Below, one piece after another: positions 16,833 to 25,696 of a stretch of 46,600 bases of DNA (position 1 is the stretch's first letter; every line of letters begins with the position of its first letter). The notes under the pieces are model-generated. The model had not been told where the DNA came from. It did no database searches and worked only from the letters and a program-made list of their open reading frames with translations. This stretch comes from an uncultured Aquimonas sp. Lineage in GTDB: Bacteria > Pseudomonadota > Gammaproteobacteria > Xanthomonadales > Xanthomonadaceae. The stretch lies in assembly GCF_937888285.1 (NCBI RefSeq), contig NZ_CALART010000093.1:1-46600 (forward strand), in the 5' to 3' direction. The position numbers and the translations under genes were made by a program.

Positions 16833-17821
16833 GTCACAGCCCCATCCTGGTCACCGGCGGCGCCGGCTACGTCGGCAGCCATGTGGTGCTGCAGCTGGTC
16901 GAGGCCGGCGAGCAGGTCGTCGTGCTCGACAACCTCAGCACCGGCTTCCGCGAGGCGGTGCTCGGCGCGGAGCTCATCGTCGGCGAGGTCGGCGACCGCG
17001 ACGCAGTCGAGGCGCTGCTGCGCGCGCGCGGCATCCGCACGGTGCTGCACTTCGCCGCACGCACAATCGTGCCCGAATCGGTCGCCGACCCGCTGCGCTA
17101 CTACGGCAACAACACCTGCGCCACGCGCAATCTGCTGGACGCCTGTGCACGTTCAGGCGTGGAGCATTTCGTGTTCTCGTCGACTGCGGCGGTCTATGGC
17201 ATCCCGGCCAGCGGCCGCGCCCGCGAGGATGCACCCACCGCGCCGATCAATCCCTACGGCACCAGCAAGCTGATGAGCGAGTGGATGCTGCGCGACCTGT
17301 CGGCGGCGAGCGCGCTGCGGCATGTGGCCCTGCGCTACTTCAACGTCGCCGGCTGCGATCCGCAGGGCAGGATCGGCCAGTCGACCGAGCGTGCCACCCT
17401 GCTGGTCAAGGTGGCGGCCGAAGCCGCGGTCGGCGCGCGTCCGGCGGTGCAGGTGTTCGGCACCGACTATCCGACGATCGACGGCACCGGCGTGCGCGAC
17501 TACATCCACGTGGTCGACCTCGCCGCGGCGCATCTGGCCGCCCTGCGCTACCTGCGCGAAGGCGGCGCCTCGGTGACCTTGAATGCGGGCTACGGCCACG
17601 GCTACAGCGTGCGCGAGGTGCTGGCGTCGATGTCGCGTGCGGCCGGGACGGCCGTGCCGCAGGTCGATCAGCCGCGTCGTGCAGGGGACCCGCCGGAGCT
17701 GGTGGCGGACTGCGCGCGGATCGGCGAGGTGCTGGGCTGGCGGCCAGCGCTGGATGACCTGGATGCGATCTGTGCCAGCGCCCTGGCCTGGGAGCGGCGA
17801 CTGCATGCCCGGCGCGGATGA
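16829..17821 (+). CDS. galE: UDP-glucose 4-epimerase (GalE-like)
   Basis: This is a 330-residue extended SDR protein. The N-terminal VTGGAGYVGSHVV is the NAD site, SSTAAVYG holds the catalytic serine/threonine, and NPYGTSKLMSE is the YxxxK. RYFNVAGCDPQGRIG and GTGVRDYIHVVDLA are close to GalE signatures. It interconverts UDP-glucose and UDP-galactose or the GlcNAc/GalNAc pair, supplying donors for the nearby glycosyltransferases. I chose ATG 16829 because it overlaps the upstream stop (ATGA) and begins directly at MSHSPILVTGG. The sugar preference is not certain. Confidence 0.88.
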   Translation: MSHSPILVTGGAGYVGSHVVLQLVEAGEQVVVLDNLSTGFREAVLGAELIVGEVGDRDAVEALLRARGIRTVLHFAARTIVPESVADPLRYYGNNTCATRNLLDACARSGVEHFVFSSTAAVYGIPASGRAREDAPTAPINPYGTSKLMSEWMLRDLSAASALRHVALRYFNVAGCDPQGRIGQSTERATLLVKVAAEAAVGARPAVQVFGTDYPTIDGTGVRDYIHVVDLAAAHLAALRYLREGGASVTLNAGYGHGYSVREVLASMSRAAGTAVPQVDQPRRAGDPPELVADCARIGEVLGWRPALDDLDAICASALAWERRLHARRG

Positions 17822-18188
17822 GGCCTCGGCGGCCTGGCCACTGGCCCTGTTCGTCGGGCTCAGCCTGCTTGGCCTGATCGGCCTGCTGCTGCCGCTGCCC
17901 GAGAGCAGCGCTGGTGTGCGGCTGGCGCTGAACCTCGCCCACCTGCCGCTGTTCGCGCTGTGGAGCGGCCTGCTGCTGCGCCTGCATCTGCAGCTGCGCG
18001 GCCCTGACCGGGCGCTGGCGGTGTGCACCGCGATCGCCCTGCTGGTGGCGGTAGGCAGCGAGGCCGCGCAGGCGCTGCAGCCGAGTCGCGAGGTCGATCT
18101 GCGCGATGTGTTCAGCAATCTGGCCGGCGTCGGGCTGGGTCTGGCAATCGTGCGATGGCGCTGGCGCGCGCGGTTCGCGGCGGGCTGA
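17805..18188 (+). CDS. VanZ-family small membrane protein
   Basis: This is a 127-residue protein with four predicted membrane helices (around residues 12-30, 38-57, 66-85 and 105-122). It carries the VanZ-type stretch SEAAQALQPSREVDLRDVFSNLAGVGLG, in which the conserved 'E..Q...p.R..d..D...N..G' pattern is clear. The ATG lies 17 bp inside galE, so it is translationally coupled. VanZ-like proteins are frequent at the ends of exopolysaccharide operons; their role there is unknown. Confidence 0.8.
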   Translation: MPGADEASAAWPLALFVGLSLLGLIGLLLPLPESSAGVRLALNLAHLPLFALWSGLLLRLHLQLRGPDRALAVCTAIALLVAVGSEAAQALQPSREVDLRDVFSNLAGVGLGLAIVRWRWRARFAAG

Positions 18189-18231
18189 ACTGGGCTCAGA
18201 ATGGCGGGCCTTGGAGGCATTTCTCATTGAC

Positions 18232-18247
18232 CGGGCGCATGCGCCCG
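18232..18247. promoter_or_regulatory. Perfect 16-bp palindrome in the glmS leader
   Basis: CGGGCGCATGCGCCCG lies 17 bp before the glmS start codon. It could be a protein-binding operator or a small hairpin next to the ribosome-binding site (GGAG at about 18252). It is not long enough to be a glmS ribozyme, which is in any case a Gram-positive feature. Confidence 0.35.
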
Positions 18248-18263
18248 CAGCGGAGCTGATCCC

Positions 18264-20099
18264 ATGTGTGGAATCGTTGGTGCCGTGGCCGAGCGCGATA
18301 TCGGTGCGATCCTGATCGCCGGCCTGCATGCGCTGGAATACCGCGGCTATGACTCGGCCGGCTTGGCCGTGCTCGAACAGGGCCAGCTGCAGCGTCGTCG
18401 CGCCAAGGGCAAGGTGCGTGATCTCGAACAGCTGCTGGCCGAACAGCCGGTGGCGGCGAGGATCGGCATTGCCCACACCCGCTGGGCCACCCACGGCGTG
18501 CCCAGCACCCACAACGCGCACCCGCATGTGTCGGCGGATCGCGTCTCGGTGGTGCATAACGGCATCATCGAGAACCACGCCGAACTGCGCGCCGAGCTGC
18601 AGGCGGCCGGCTATGTGTTCACCTCGGAAACCGACACCGAGGTCATCGCTCATCTGGTCGAATCACTGCTGAAGCAGGGCCAGGACCTGCGCGCCGCCGT
18701 CGTCACGGCGACCCAGCGCCTGCATGGCGCCTATGCGATCGCGGTGCTGTCCAGCGACGAGCCGGGGCGCCTGATCGGTGCACGCCGCGGCAGTCCGCTG
18801 GTGGTCGGCATCGGCATCGGCGAGCACTTCCTGGGCTCGGACGTGCAGGCCCTGCTGCGGGTCACCAACCGCTTCGTCTACCTGCAGGAAGGCGACATCG
18901 TCGAGATCCGCCGCGACGGCTATGCGGTGTTCGACGCCAGCGGCATCGCGGTCGAACGCGAGGAGCGGGTGACGGATCTGTCGGCCGATGCGGTCGAGCG
19001 CGGCGAGTACCGCCACTACATGCTGAAGGAGATCCACGAGCAGCCGGAAGCGGTGGCGCGCACGCTCGAAGGCAGGATCAGCGGCGAGCGCATCCTGCCG
19101 AACGTGTTCGGCGTCGATGCAGAGCCGCTGCTGGCCAAGGTGAAGCAGCTGCACATCGTCGCCTGCGGCACCAGCTACCACGCCGGCATGGTCGCCAAGT
19201 ACTGGATCGAAGCGCTGGCCGGCCTGCCCTGCTCGGTCGAGGTCGCGAGCGAGTACCGCTATCGCACCACCGTCGTGCCCGAAGGCACGCTGTTCGTCGC
19301 CATCTCGCAGTCGGGCGAAACCGCCGATACCCTGGCGGCGCTGCGCTCGGGACGCGAGACCTCACGCTACCTGGGCGCGCTTGCCGTCTGCAACATGCCG
19401 GAGTCCTCGCTGGTACGCGAGTCCGATCTGGTGCTGATGACCCGTGCCGGCCCCGAGATCGGCGTTGCTTCGACCAAGGCTTTCACCACCCAGCTGGCCG
19501 CGCTCGCCCTGCTGACCCTGGAGCTGGGTCGCCTGAACGGCATGGCCGAGCAGAAGTACGCGCGGTTGGTGAACCAGCTGGCCTCGCTGCCGCGTCTGGT
19601 CGCCGAAGCGCTCAAGCTGGAGCCGCAGGTGCACGCGCTGGCCGAGCGTTTCGTCGACAAGCAGCACGCGCTGTTCCTCGGTCGCGGTGCCAGCTATCCG
19701 ATCGCCATCGAGGGTGCGCTGAAGCTGAAGGAGATTTCCTACATCCACGCCGAGGCCTATCCGGCCGGCGAGCTGAAGCACGGCCCGCTGGCCCTGGTCG
19801 ACGAGCACATGCCGGTGATTGCGGTGGCGCCGAACAACCAGCTGCTGGAAAAGCTCAAGTCCAATCTTGAGGAGGTTCGCGCACGCGGCGGCGAGCTGTT
19901 CGTCATCGCCGACAACGAGGTCGAGGTGCCCTTGGCGCCCGAGCGCGGTGCGGTGCTGAAGCTGGAGTCCGGCGGCAACCTGATCGGACCGGCGGTGTTC
20001 AACATCCCGCTGCAGCTGCTGGCCTACCACGTCGCCGTGCTCAAGGGCACCGATGTCGACCAGCCGCGCAACCTCGCAAAGTCGGTCACGGTGGAATGA
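18264..20099 (+). CDS. glmS: Glutamine--fructose-6-phosphate aminotransferase (isomerising)
   Basis: This is a 611-residue cytosolic enzyme making glucosamine-6-phosphate from fructose-6-phosphate and glutamine, the first step to UDP-GlcNAc. The N-terminal glutaminase domain starts MCGIVGAV with the catalytic Cys as residue 2 after Met removal, followed by HALEYRGYDSAG and HTRWATHG. Two SIS domains follow, with CGTSYHAG, AISQSGETADT and GRGASYPIAIEGALKLKE. The C-terminus ends in the conserved LAKSVTVE. The length is normal for GlmS. It overlaps pdxJ (ATGA), and sits next to the polysaccharide locus that would use UDP-hexosamines. Confidence 0.98.
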   Translation: MCGIVGAVAERDIGAILIAGLHALEYRGYDSAGLAVLEQGQLQRRRAKGKVRDLEQLLAEQPVAARIGIAHTRWATHGVPSTHNAHPHVSADRVSVVHNGIIENHAELRAELQAAGYVFTSETDTEVIAHLVESLLKQGQDLRAAVVTATQRLHGAYAIAVLSSDEPGRLIGARRGSPLVVGIGIGEHFLGSDVQALLRVTNRFVYLQEGDIVEIRRDGYAVFDASGIAVEREERVTDLSADAVERGEYRHYMLKEIHEQPEAVARTLEGRISGERILPNVFGVDAEPLLAKVKQLHIVACGTSYHAGMVAKYWIEALAGLPCSVEVASEYRYRTTVVPEGTLFVAISQSGETADTLAALRSGRETSRYLGALAVCNMPESSLVRESDLVLMTRAGPEIGVASTKAFTTQLAALALLTLELGRLNGMAEQKYARLVNQLASLPRLVAEALKLEPQVHALAERFVDKQHALFLGRGASYPIAIEGALKLKEISYIHAEAYPAGELKHGPLALVDEHMPVIAVAPNNQLLEKLKSNLEEVRARGGELFVIADNEVEVPLAPERGAVLKLESGGNLIGPAVFNIPLQLLAYHVAVLKGTDVDQPRNLAKSVTVE

Positions 20100-20866
20100 G
20101 CCGCATGTCTACGGTGCTCAGCGTCAACCTCAACAAGATCGCGGTGCTGCGCAATTCGCGCGGCGGCAGCGAGCCCTCGATGCTGCGCGCCGCGCAGACC
20201 GTGGTGGATGCGGGCGGGCTGGGCATCACCCTGCACCCGCGCCCGGATTGCCGCCACGTGAGGCCGCAGGACGTGCTCGACATCGCCGCTTGGCGGCCGG
20301 AGGGCGTGGAGCTGAACCTCGAAGGCAATCCCTTCGCTGGCGCGCGTCCGGGCTACCCCGGCTTCATCGAACTGGTCGAGGCCGCGCGCCCGCAGCAGGT
20401 GACTCTGGTACCCGACGATGACGGCCAGATCACCTCGGACCACGGGTTCGACCTGGTGCGCGATGCGCCGGTGCTGGCGCCGATCGTCGCCCGGCTGCAC
20501 GCGCTCGGCGCCCGCGTCAGCGCCTTTGTCGATCCGGGCAGCGCCGGTGCTGCTGCTGGTGCGGCGATCGGCCTGGATCGCATCGAGGTCTACACCGGCC
20601 CCTATGCCCAAGCCTTTGCAGCGAGCAGCGCGGATACCGCCCTCGACGACTGCGCGCTGACGGCGTCGGATGCGCAGACGGCCGGGCTGGGCGTCAATGC
20701 CGGACACGACCTGAGCCAGGCCAATCTGGGCCTGTTCGTTTCACGCGTGCCGGGTGTGGCCGAAGTGTCGATCGGACACGCACTGATCGGCGAAGCCCTG
20801 TACGCGGGGCTGGACGCCACGGTGCGAGCCTATCTGCGGATCTTGGCGGAAGCTTCTTTCCGCTGA
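20096..20866 (+). CDS. pdxJ: Pyridoxine 5'-phosphate synthase
   Basis: This is a 256-residue TIM-barrel enzyme of the DXP-dependent vitamin B6 pathway, condensing 1-deoxyxylulose-5-phosphate with aminoacetone-3-phosphate. PdxJ signatures visible are LSVNLNKIAVLRNSRGG near the N-terminus, GITLHPRPDCRHV, ELNLEGNP, VTLVPDDDGQITSDHG, SAFVDPG, and GLGVNAGHDL near the end with the phosphate-binding region. ATG 20096 overlaps the glmS stop; a second ATG at 20105 (MSTVLSVNLNK) is equally possible. In Xanthomonas pdxJ likewise lies close to the exbD2 region. Confidence 0.96.
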   Translation: MSRMSTVLSVNLNKIAVLRNSRGGSEPSMLRAAQTVVDAGGLGITLHPRPDCRHVRPQDVLDIAAWRPEGVELNLEGNPFAGARPGYPGFIELVEAARPQQVTLVPDDDGQITSDHGFDLVRDAPVLAPIVARLHALGARVSAFVDPGSAGAAAGAAIGLDRIEVYTGPYAQAFAASSADTALDDCALTASDAQTAGLGVNAGHDLSQANLGLFVSRVPGVAEVSIGHALIGEALYAGLDATVRAYLRILAEASFR

Positions 20867-20895
20867 GTGCCTCCGGCGATCCTGCACGGTTACGG

Positions 20896-20927
20896 GTGCA
20901 GCGCCTGCGGGTCAGCGGGCGCTGCAC
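20896..20927. terminator. Hairpin between convergent pdxJ and the exbD-like gene
   Basis: A 10-bp perfect stem (GTGCAGCGCC with GGCGCTGCAC) and a 12-nt loop lie in the 77-bp gap between converging genes. There is no long T-run on either side. It probably ends transcription in both directions. Confidence 0.5.
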
Positions 20928-20943
20928 ACCGGCGTTTCCGGGT

Positions 20944-21345
20944 TCAGTGCGTCTGCAGCTCGAACCGCTCCAGTCCGTGACCGCGTGCCAGCGCCAGCAC
21001 CTCGGTCATCCGCGCGTAGGCGGCTTCTGGTGCCACGTCGATCTGCAGCACGGGCGGCTGCTCGCGCAGGGCCTCCATCTGCAGGATGCGATCCAGGGCT
21101 GCGAGGCTCATGGGACTGCCGTCCAGCTGCAGACTGCCGGCGGCGTCGATGCGCAGCGCCAGCTGGGACAGTTCGAGGTCTGGCTTCGGGGGCGTACCGG
21201 CGAGCGGCAGCTCGATCTGTCGCACCACCACCGGCGCTGCCACCAGGAAGATGATGAGCAGAACCAGCATCACGTCCACCAGCGGGGTGATGTTGATCTC
21301 GGCGTTGTCCGAGCGTGCAGAAGCATCCGCATTCATGAAGGCCAT
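20944..21345 (-). CDS. Third ExbD/TolR-family biopolymer transport protein
   Basis: The protein is 133 residues from ATG 21345, preceded by GGGAGAG. It has the ExbD form: a short cytoplasmic N-terminus, one membrane helix EINITPLVDVMLVLLIIF with the essential aspartate (PLVDV), and a periplasmic domain ending in LALARGHGLERFELQTH. ExbD works with ExbB as a proton-driven motor for TonB. It lies downstream of exbD1 and exbD2 but is set apart by a hairpin terminator and a 320-bp gap, so it is likely expressed on its own. The frame extends upstream to 21408 without similarity. It could be a TolR-like or specialised partner. Confidence 0.85.
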   Translation of the reverse strand: MAFMNADASARSDNAEINITPLVDVMLVLLIIFLVAAPVVVRQIELPLAGTPPKPDLELSQLALRIDAAGSLQLDGSPMSLAALDRILQMEALREQPPVLQIDVAPEAAYARMTEVLALARGHGLERFELQTH

Positions 21346-21664
21346 GGTTGCTCTCCCACCTGGGCCATCCCTTGCCTGCTGGCCGGCCTCCGAGGCCGAT
21401 GACGGCACACGCCGCTGGTTCGAGACTGCGCCGGAACTCAGCGCGTCTGCAAGCGCACCGGGCGCTTATGAACAGATCGGCGCGCTGCGCTTGAGCGCTT
21501 TCTGCACCCATCACCGCTGGTGTTCGTGCTGCGCGCATGGGTGGGGCTGAACTGGAGCGCATGGCCCGCGGCTTGGCGCCCGCGGGTTCTGGCAAAGACG
21601 GCTTGCGCCGGATGCGGCAGTAACGTGGCGACCTGACGCTTGGACACTCCGCCGCCGGAAAGCA
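21346..21664. other. Gene-free stretch upstream of the third exbD
   Basis: About 320 bp with no convincing gene; the reading frames here are arginine/alanine-rich and lack start sites with ribosome-binding sequences. It must contain the promoter of the minus-strand exbD-like gene if that gene is separate from the upstream operon, but I see no clear -35/-10 pair. Confidence 0.4.
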
Positions 21665-21688
21665 CAAGGCCGCCCGAGGGCGGCCTTG
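21665..21688 (-). terminator. Hairpin terminator after exbD2
   Basis: A perfect 10-bp stem (CAAGGCCGCC with GGCGGCCTTG) and a CGAG loop lie 27 bp past the minus-strand exbD2 stop, followed on that strand by TGCTTTCC. It probably ends the tonB-exbB-exbD1-exbD2 transcript. Confidence 0.75.
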
Positions 21689-21714
21689 CAGGTTCAGCGG
21701 GGCCCCAAGGACGC

Positions 21715-22125
21715 TTACAGCGTCTCGACGAAGCCGATCTTCTTCATGTCCGCGTTTTTGGCCGTGGACAGGACTTCGGTCAGCACGTGGTATTGCACTT
21801 CCTGGTTGGCTTCGATCTCAAGCAGGGGCTGCGGATCACGGCTGGCTTCCACGCGCAGCGAGGGCAGCAGGGCGGCCTTCGGCATGGGCGAGTTGTCCCA
21901 GAACAGGCCACCGTCAGCATCGATGCGCAGGCGAATCGGCATCGGCGGATCGACGATTTCCTCGGGCTGCTTGTTGCTCTGCTGCGGCAGATCGATCTCG
22001 ATCTCACGCGTCAGCATCGGCGCCGTCACCAGGAAGATGATCAGCAGCACCAGCATCACGTCGACCAGCGGCGTGACGTTGATGTCCGCCATCGCACCGC
22101 CGCCACCGCCAGTTGTAAATGCCAT
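21715..22125 (-). CDS. exbD2: Biopolymer transport protein ExbD (second copy)
   Basis: The 136-residue protein begins MAFTTGGGGGAMADINVTPLVDV. The single membrane helix carries the conserved aspartate of the ExbD/TolR proton channel. The periplasmic domain contains RIDADGGLFW and LLEIEANQEVQYHVLTEVLSTAKNA. It is 12 bp behind exbD1. In Xanthomonas campestris the order tonB-exbB-exbD1-exbD2 is known, with exbD2 dispensable for iron uptake; by position this gene corresponds to exbD2. Confidence 0.9.
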   Translation of the reverse strand: MAFTTGGGGGAMADINVTPLVDVMLVLLIIFLVTAPMLTREIEIDLPQQSNKQPEEIVDPPMPIRLRIDADGGLFWDNSPMPKAALLPSLRVEASRDPQPLLEIEANQEVQYHVLTEVLSTAKNADMKKIGFVETL

Positions 22126-22137
22126 GGTGGATTCCTC

Positions 22138-22560
22138 TTAGCGTTCCGGGGTGATGACGAAGCCGACCTTGGCCATGCCGACGTCCTTGGCGATCTTGAC
22201 GACGTCCGAGACCACGCGGTAGCGGGTGGTCCGGTCGGCGCGGATCTCCACGCGCGGCTGCGGCTTCTTCTGCGCTTCGACGGCCAGCTGCGATTCCAGC
22301 AGGCTGCGCTGGATCGGCTGGTCGTTCCAGTACATCTCGCCGTTGTCCTTGATCGCGATGGTGATGGGCTGGCCCGGGACCAGCGCGGCCTCGGGCACTT
22401 CCAGCCTGTTCTCCGGCAGCTTCACCTGGATCTTGTGGGACATCAGGGGCGCCGTGATCATGAAGATGATCAGCAGCACCAACATCACGTCGACCAGCGG
22501 CGTGACGTTGATTTCCGCCATCGGCCCGCCCTGCTGCTCGTTACCGCTGCTGAAGGCCAT
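22138..22560 (-). CDS. exbD1: Biopolymer transport protein ExbD (first copy)
   Basis: This is a 140-residue ExbD with MAEINVTPLVDVMLVLLIIFMITAP as its membrane anchor, including the key aspartate, and a periplasmic domain with IAIKDNGEMYWNDQPI and VEIRADRTTRYRVVSDVVKIAKD. It partners ExbB to energise TonB through the proton gradient. It lies 29 bp behind exbB and 12 bp ahead of exbD2 in the same orientation. Confidence 0.92.
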   Translation of the reverse strand: MAFSSGNEQQGGPMAEINVTPLVDVMLVLLIIFMITAPLMSHKIQVKLPENRLEVPEAALVPGQPITIAIKDNGEMYWNDQPIQRSLLESQLAVEAQKKPQPRVEIRADRTTRYRVVSDVVKIAKDVGMAKVGFVITPER

Positions 22561-22589
22561 TGCTCAAAACTCCCGGTTCAACCGACGGC

Positions 22590-23420
22590 TCAACGCTTGG
22601 ACGAACCTTCGCCGACGCGCGAGCCGGTGGCGAAGAAGTCGTGCAGGTCATGGGCGAAGGCGTCGAACGCCGCGTTGGTGGTGCGGTTCGCACGGTTGAA
22701 GAAGTTGTAGGCCATCACCGCCGGAATCGCGACGACCAGACCCAGCGCGGTCTTCAGCAGCGCCTCACCGACGGGACCTGCAACGGCGTCCAGCGATGCG
22801 GAGCCGGAGGCACCGATCTTGATCAGGGCCTTGTAGATACCCCAGGTGGTACCGAGCAGGCCGATGAAGGGCGCGGCCGAGCCGGTGGTGGCAAGGATGG
22901 TCATGCCGTTCTCGAGCTTCGAGCTCTCGCGTGTGACGGCCTGGCGCAGGGCGCGGTCGATGAACTCGGAGCGCGACAGCGTCTCGGCAAGGCGCGAACC
23001 CTCGTTCTTCTGGTGATGGGCAGCGGCGACCGCGCAGTCCAGGGCGATCTTGGAGAACGGCTCGTTGGCCGGCTGCTCTTCCATGAAGCGGATGGCCTCC
23101 TGGGCGTTGCTGGTTTCCCAGAACGTACGGATGACGTGGTTGGCACGCGCCTTGATGACCTGGTTCTGGATGGTCTTGACGACCGTGTAGTACCAGCAGG
23201 CGATCGACATCAGCACCAGGGTGACGACCACGACCCAGGTGACGGCAAACTCGCCAGGGTTGGCCACCATGTTGTTCAGCAGGCTGGAGATACCCATCTC
23301 CTTCAGCGCTGCTGCATTCGTATCCGCGACGACGCCACCGATGACCTGATCCATCGGCGCCGGCGTGGCAGCCTGGGTAGCAGCTGCGGCTGCCGGCGTG
23401 TTAGAGGCTTCTTGGAGCAT
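22590..23420 (-). CDS. exbB: MotA/TolQ/ExbB proton-channel family protein ExbB
   Basis: The 276-residue protein has three membrane helices, at about 60-82, 185-205 and 228-250. The family core is GSAAPFIGLLGTTWGIYKAL followed by GPVGEALLKTALGLVVAIPAV, which lines the proton path. The N-terminus is alanine/proline rich. It forms the pentameric channel around ExbD dimers in the inner membrane. It sits 26 bp behind tonB and directly before exbD1. Confidence 0.94.
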   Translation of the reverse strand: MLQEASNTPAAAAATQAATPAPMDQVIGGVVADTNAAALKEMGISSLLNNMVANPGEFAVTWVVVVTLVLMSIACWYYTVVKTIQNQVIKARANHVIRTFWETSNAQEAIRFMEEQPANEPFSKIALDCAVAAAHHQKNEGSRLAETLSRSEFIDRALRQAVTRESSKLENGMTILATTGSAAPFIGLLGTTWGIYKALIKIGASGSASLDAVAGPVGEALLKTALGLVVAIPAVMAYNFFNRANRTTNAAFDAFAHDLHDFFATGSRVGEGSSKR

Positions 23421-23446
23421 TTCCTTACCCTTTTGCTAGTGAGGCG

Positions 23447-24106
<660 letters not shown>

Positions 24107-24202
24107 GCGCAGTGTCGTGGTCGGAGGTCAATCCATCCGCGCTGCCAATCTGCCTGCCTAGACAAGCTGAACGACACGGGAACGGCATAGCTTATACCAA
24201 CA

Positions 24203-24226
24203 GATCGGCCGTGCCTAAGGCCGATC
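24203..24226 (-). terminator. Hairpin after the TPR gene, ahead of tonB
   Basis: An 8-bp perfect stem (GATCGGCC with GGCCGATC) and an 8-nt loop sit 14 bp past the minus-strand TPR gene stop. On that strand it is followed by TGTTGGTATAAGC. The TATAAG lies about 85 bp before tonB and may be part of the tonB promoter. Confidence 0.6.
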
Positions 24227-24239
24227 AGGTGAACGAATT

Positions 24240-25502
24240 TCAACGATTGACTTGGCGCAGGTAGGCTTCGGCCATCGCCTTGGTTTCCGGATGCTTGGCA
24301 GCCTCGCGGTAGGCGGCGATGGCGGCGGGCTGGTTGTTCAGCCCGAACTCGGCGGCACCCAGGATCACATAGGCATCGCCCGGTCGGCGGACACCCTTGC
24401 TGATGGCGCGGTTCGCTGCCGCCTTGGTCTCGGGCCAGCGCTCGAGCTCGGCCAGCGCGCGGGCGTGGTTCAGCGCCATCTCGCCGTCGGTGGCAAACTC
24501 GTCGGCCTTGCCGAAAGCGTCGGCGGCCTGGGCGATGTTTTCCGAGAAGTAGTAAGCCTCGCCAAGCCCTCGATAGACTTCGAGCGACGGCTGCACCTTG
24601 CCTTCGCTGACGGCACGCGAGATCAGCTCGGCGGCCTTGAGGTCCTGCTCGGCGTAGCGATACATCTTGGACAGTTCGACGTAATCACGTTCTTCGACCA
24701 GCACACCGCTGCTGATGCCGGCCTCCATGGTTTCGATGGCCTTGTCCACCTGCTCCGCATTGACGTAGATGGCCGACAGGTTGCGGATCAATCCCACATT
24801 GCGGGGGTCGCGCTCCAGCAGCCCGGCCGCAATCTCCGCAGCTTCAGAGACACGGCCCAGCTCGAACAGGCTGCCCATCAGCATCTGTGAAACCGCTGAT
24901 TCCGGCGTCTCCTGCAGAGACAGGGCCTTGCGCAGGTCGGCGACAGCGTCCTCGTACCGCTCCAGGCGGTAGTACGCATTGCCGCGCAGCGCGTAAACCT
25001 TGGCGTCTTCCGACCTGGTTTCATCCAGCCAACGGGTGAAGGTTGCGGCAGCGTCCGCGTACAGCTCTTCCTGGAACTGCAGCTGGCCGATGTTCTGCAT
25101 CACCTGGTAGTACTGGTTGTTCTTGTAGCCGCCCGCCTCAAGTGCTGCCTGGAAATACGTGATGGCGGCGGGGTAGTTGTCGCGGTCGAGCTCGATCTGC
25201 GCAAGGATCTGGTTGACCAGCGAGATCTCGTAGATACCGGCGCCGGCATTGCCAAGCAGAGCCTTCGCCGCTTCTTCGGTCTCGGCGTCCTTGCCCTCCT
25301 CCTGCGAAAGATCGAACACGCGCTTCATTTGACGCTGGGTGCGCTGCGCCGGCTTCAGCGTGGGCTCGGTGCGGGTGGCGTTGGGATACAGGATTTCTTC
25401 CGCGGCCTGCTGTCCGCGACGCTGCGCGTCGGCGGTGGCCATGAGCCCGAACCCGAGGGCGAGTACGAGGCTGGTCTTCGCAAAGAAGAGGGTGGTGCGC
25501 AT
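24240..25502 (-). CDS. Periplasmic tetratricopeptide-repeat protein
   Basis: The protein is 420 residues, with an N-terminal signal peptide (1 to about 26, ending ADAQ). The rest is alpha-helical with TPR units; examples are AAITYFQAALEAGGYKNNQYYQVMQNIG, DAKVYALRGNAYYRLERYEDAVADLRKALSLQ and PAAIAAYREAAKHPETKAMAEAYLR, showing the family's A/G, Y and A/P spacing. It is likely periplasmic and a protein-interaction scaffold. It precedes tonB on the same strand, separated by a hairpin, and such TPR genes commonly sit next to TonB/ExbB clusters in Xanthomonadales. Partner unknown. Confidence 0.85.
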   Translation of the reverse strand: MRTTLFFAKTSLVLALGFGLMATADAQRRGQQAAEEILYPNATRTEPTLKPAQRTQRQMKRVFDLSQEEGKDAETEEAAKALLGNAGAGIYEISLVNQILAQIELDRDNYPAAITYFQAALEAGGYKNNQYYQVMQNIGQLQFQEELYADAAATFTRWLDETRSEDAKVYALRGNAYYRLERYEDAVADLRKALSLQETPESAVSQMLMGSLFELGRVSEAAEIAAGLLERDPRNVGLIRNLSAIYVNAEQVDKAIETMEAGISSGVLVEERDYVELSKMYRYAEQDLKAAELISRAVSEGKVQPSLEVYRGLGEAYYFSENIAQAADAFGKADEFATDGEMALNHARALAELERWPETKAAANRAISKGVRRPGDAYVILGAAEFGLNNQPAAIAAYREAAKHPETKAMAEAYLRQVNR

Positions 25503-25696
25503 CGGTGGATTCCTGGGGAAGGTCGGCGGCTGGCATTGCCGCAGTCGGCCTGCAAGCCTAACCGCAGACTCCGCGGTGACTCAAGGAGCGCTGCCGCAGT
25601 TGCGCCTTGTGAAATCAAGGGCCTTGTTAAACGTTTCCACCATGCGAATACGCACGGAACAATTCTTGGGCTTTGCAGCGTAGCCGTTGCCTGAGG

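Noticed and set aside
18189..18263. glmS ribozyme or riboswitch in the leader
   Set aside because: Only 75 bp and a single 16-bp palindrome; the ribozyme is larger and known from Gram-positives.
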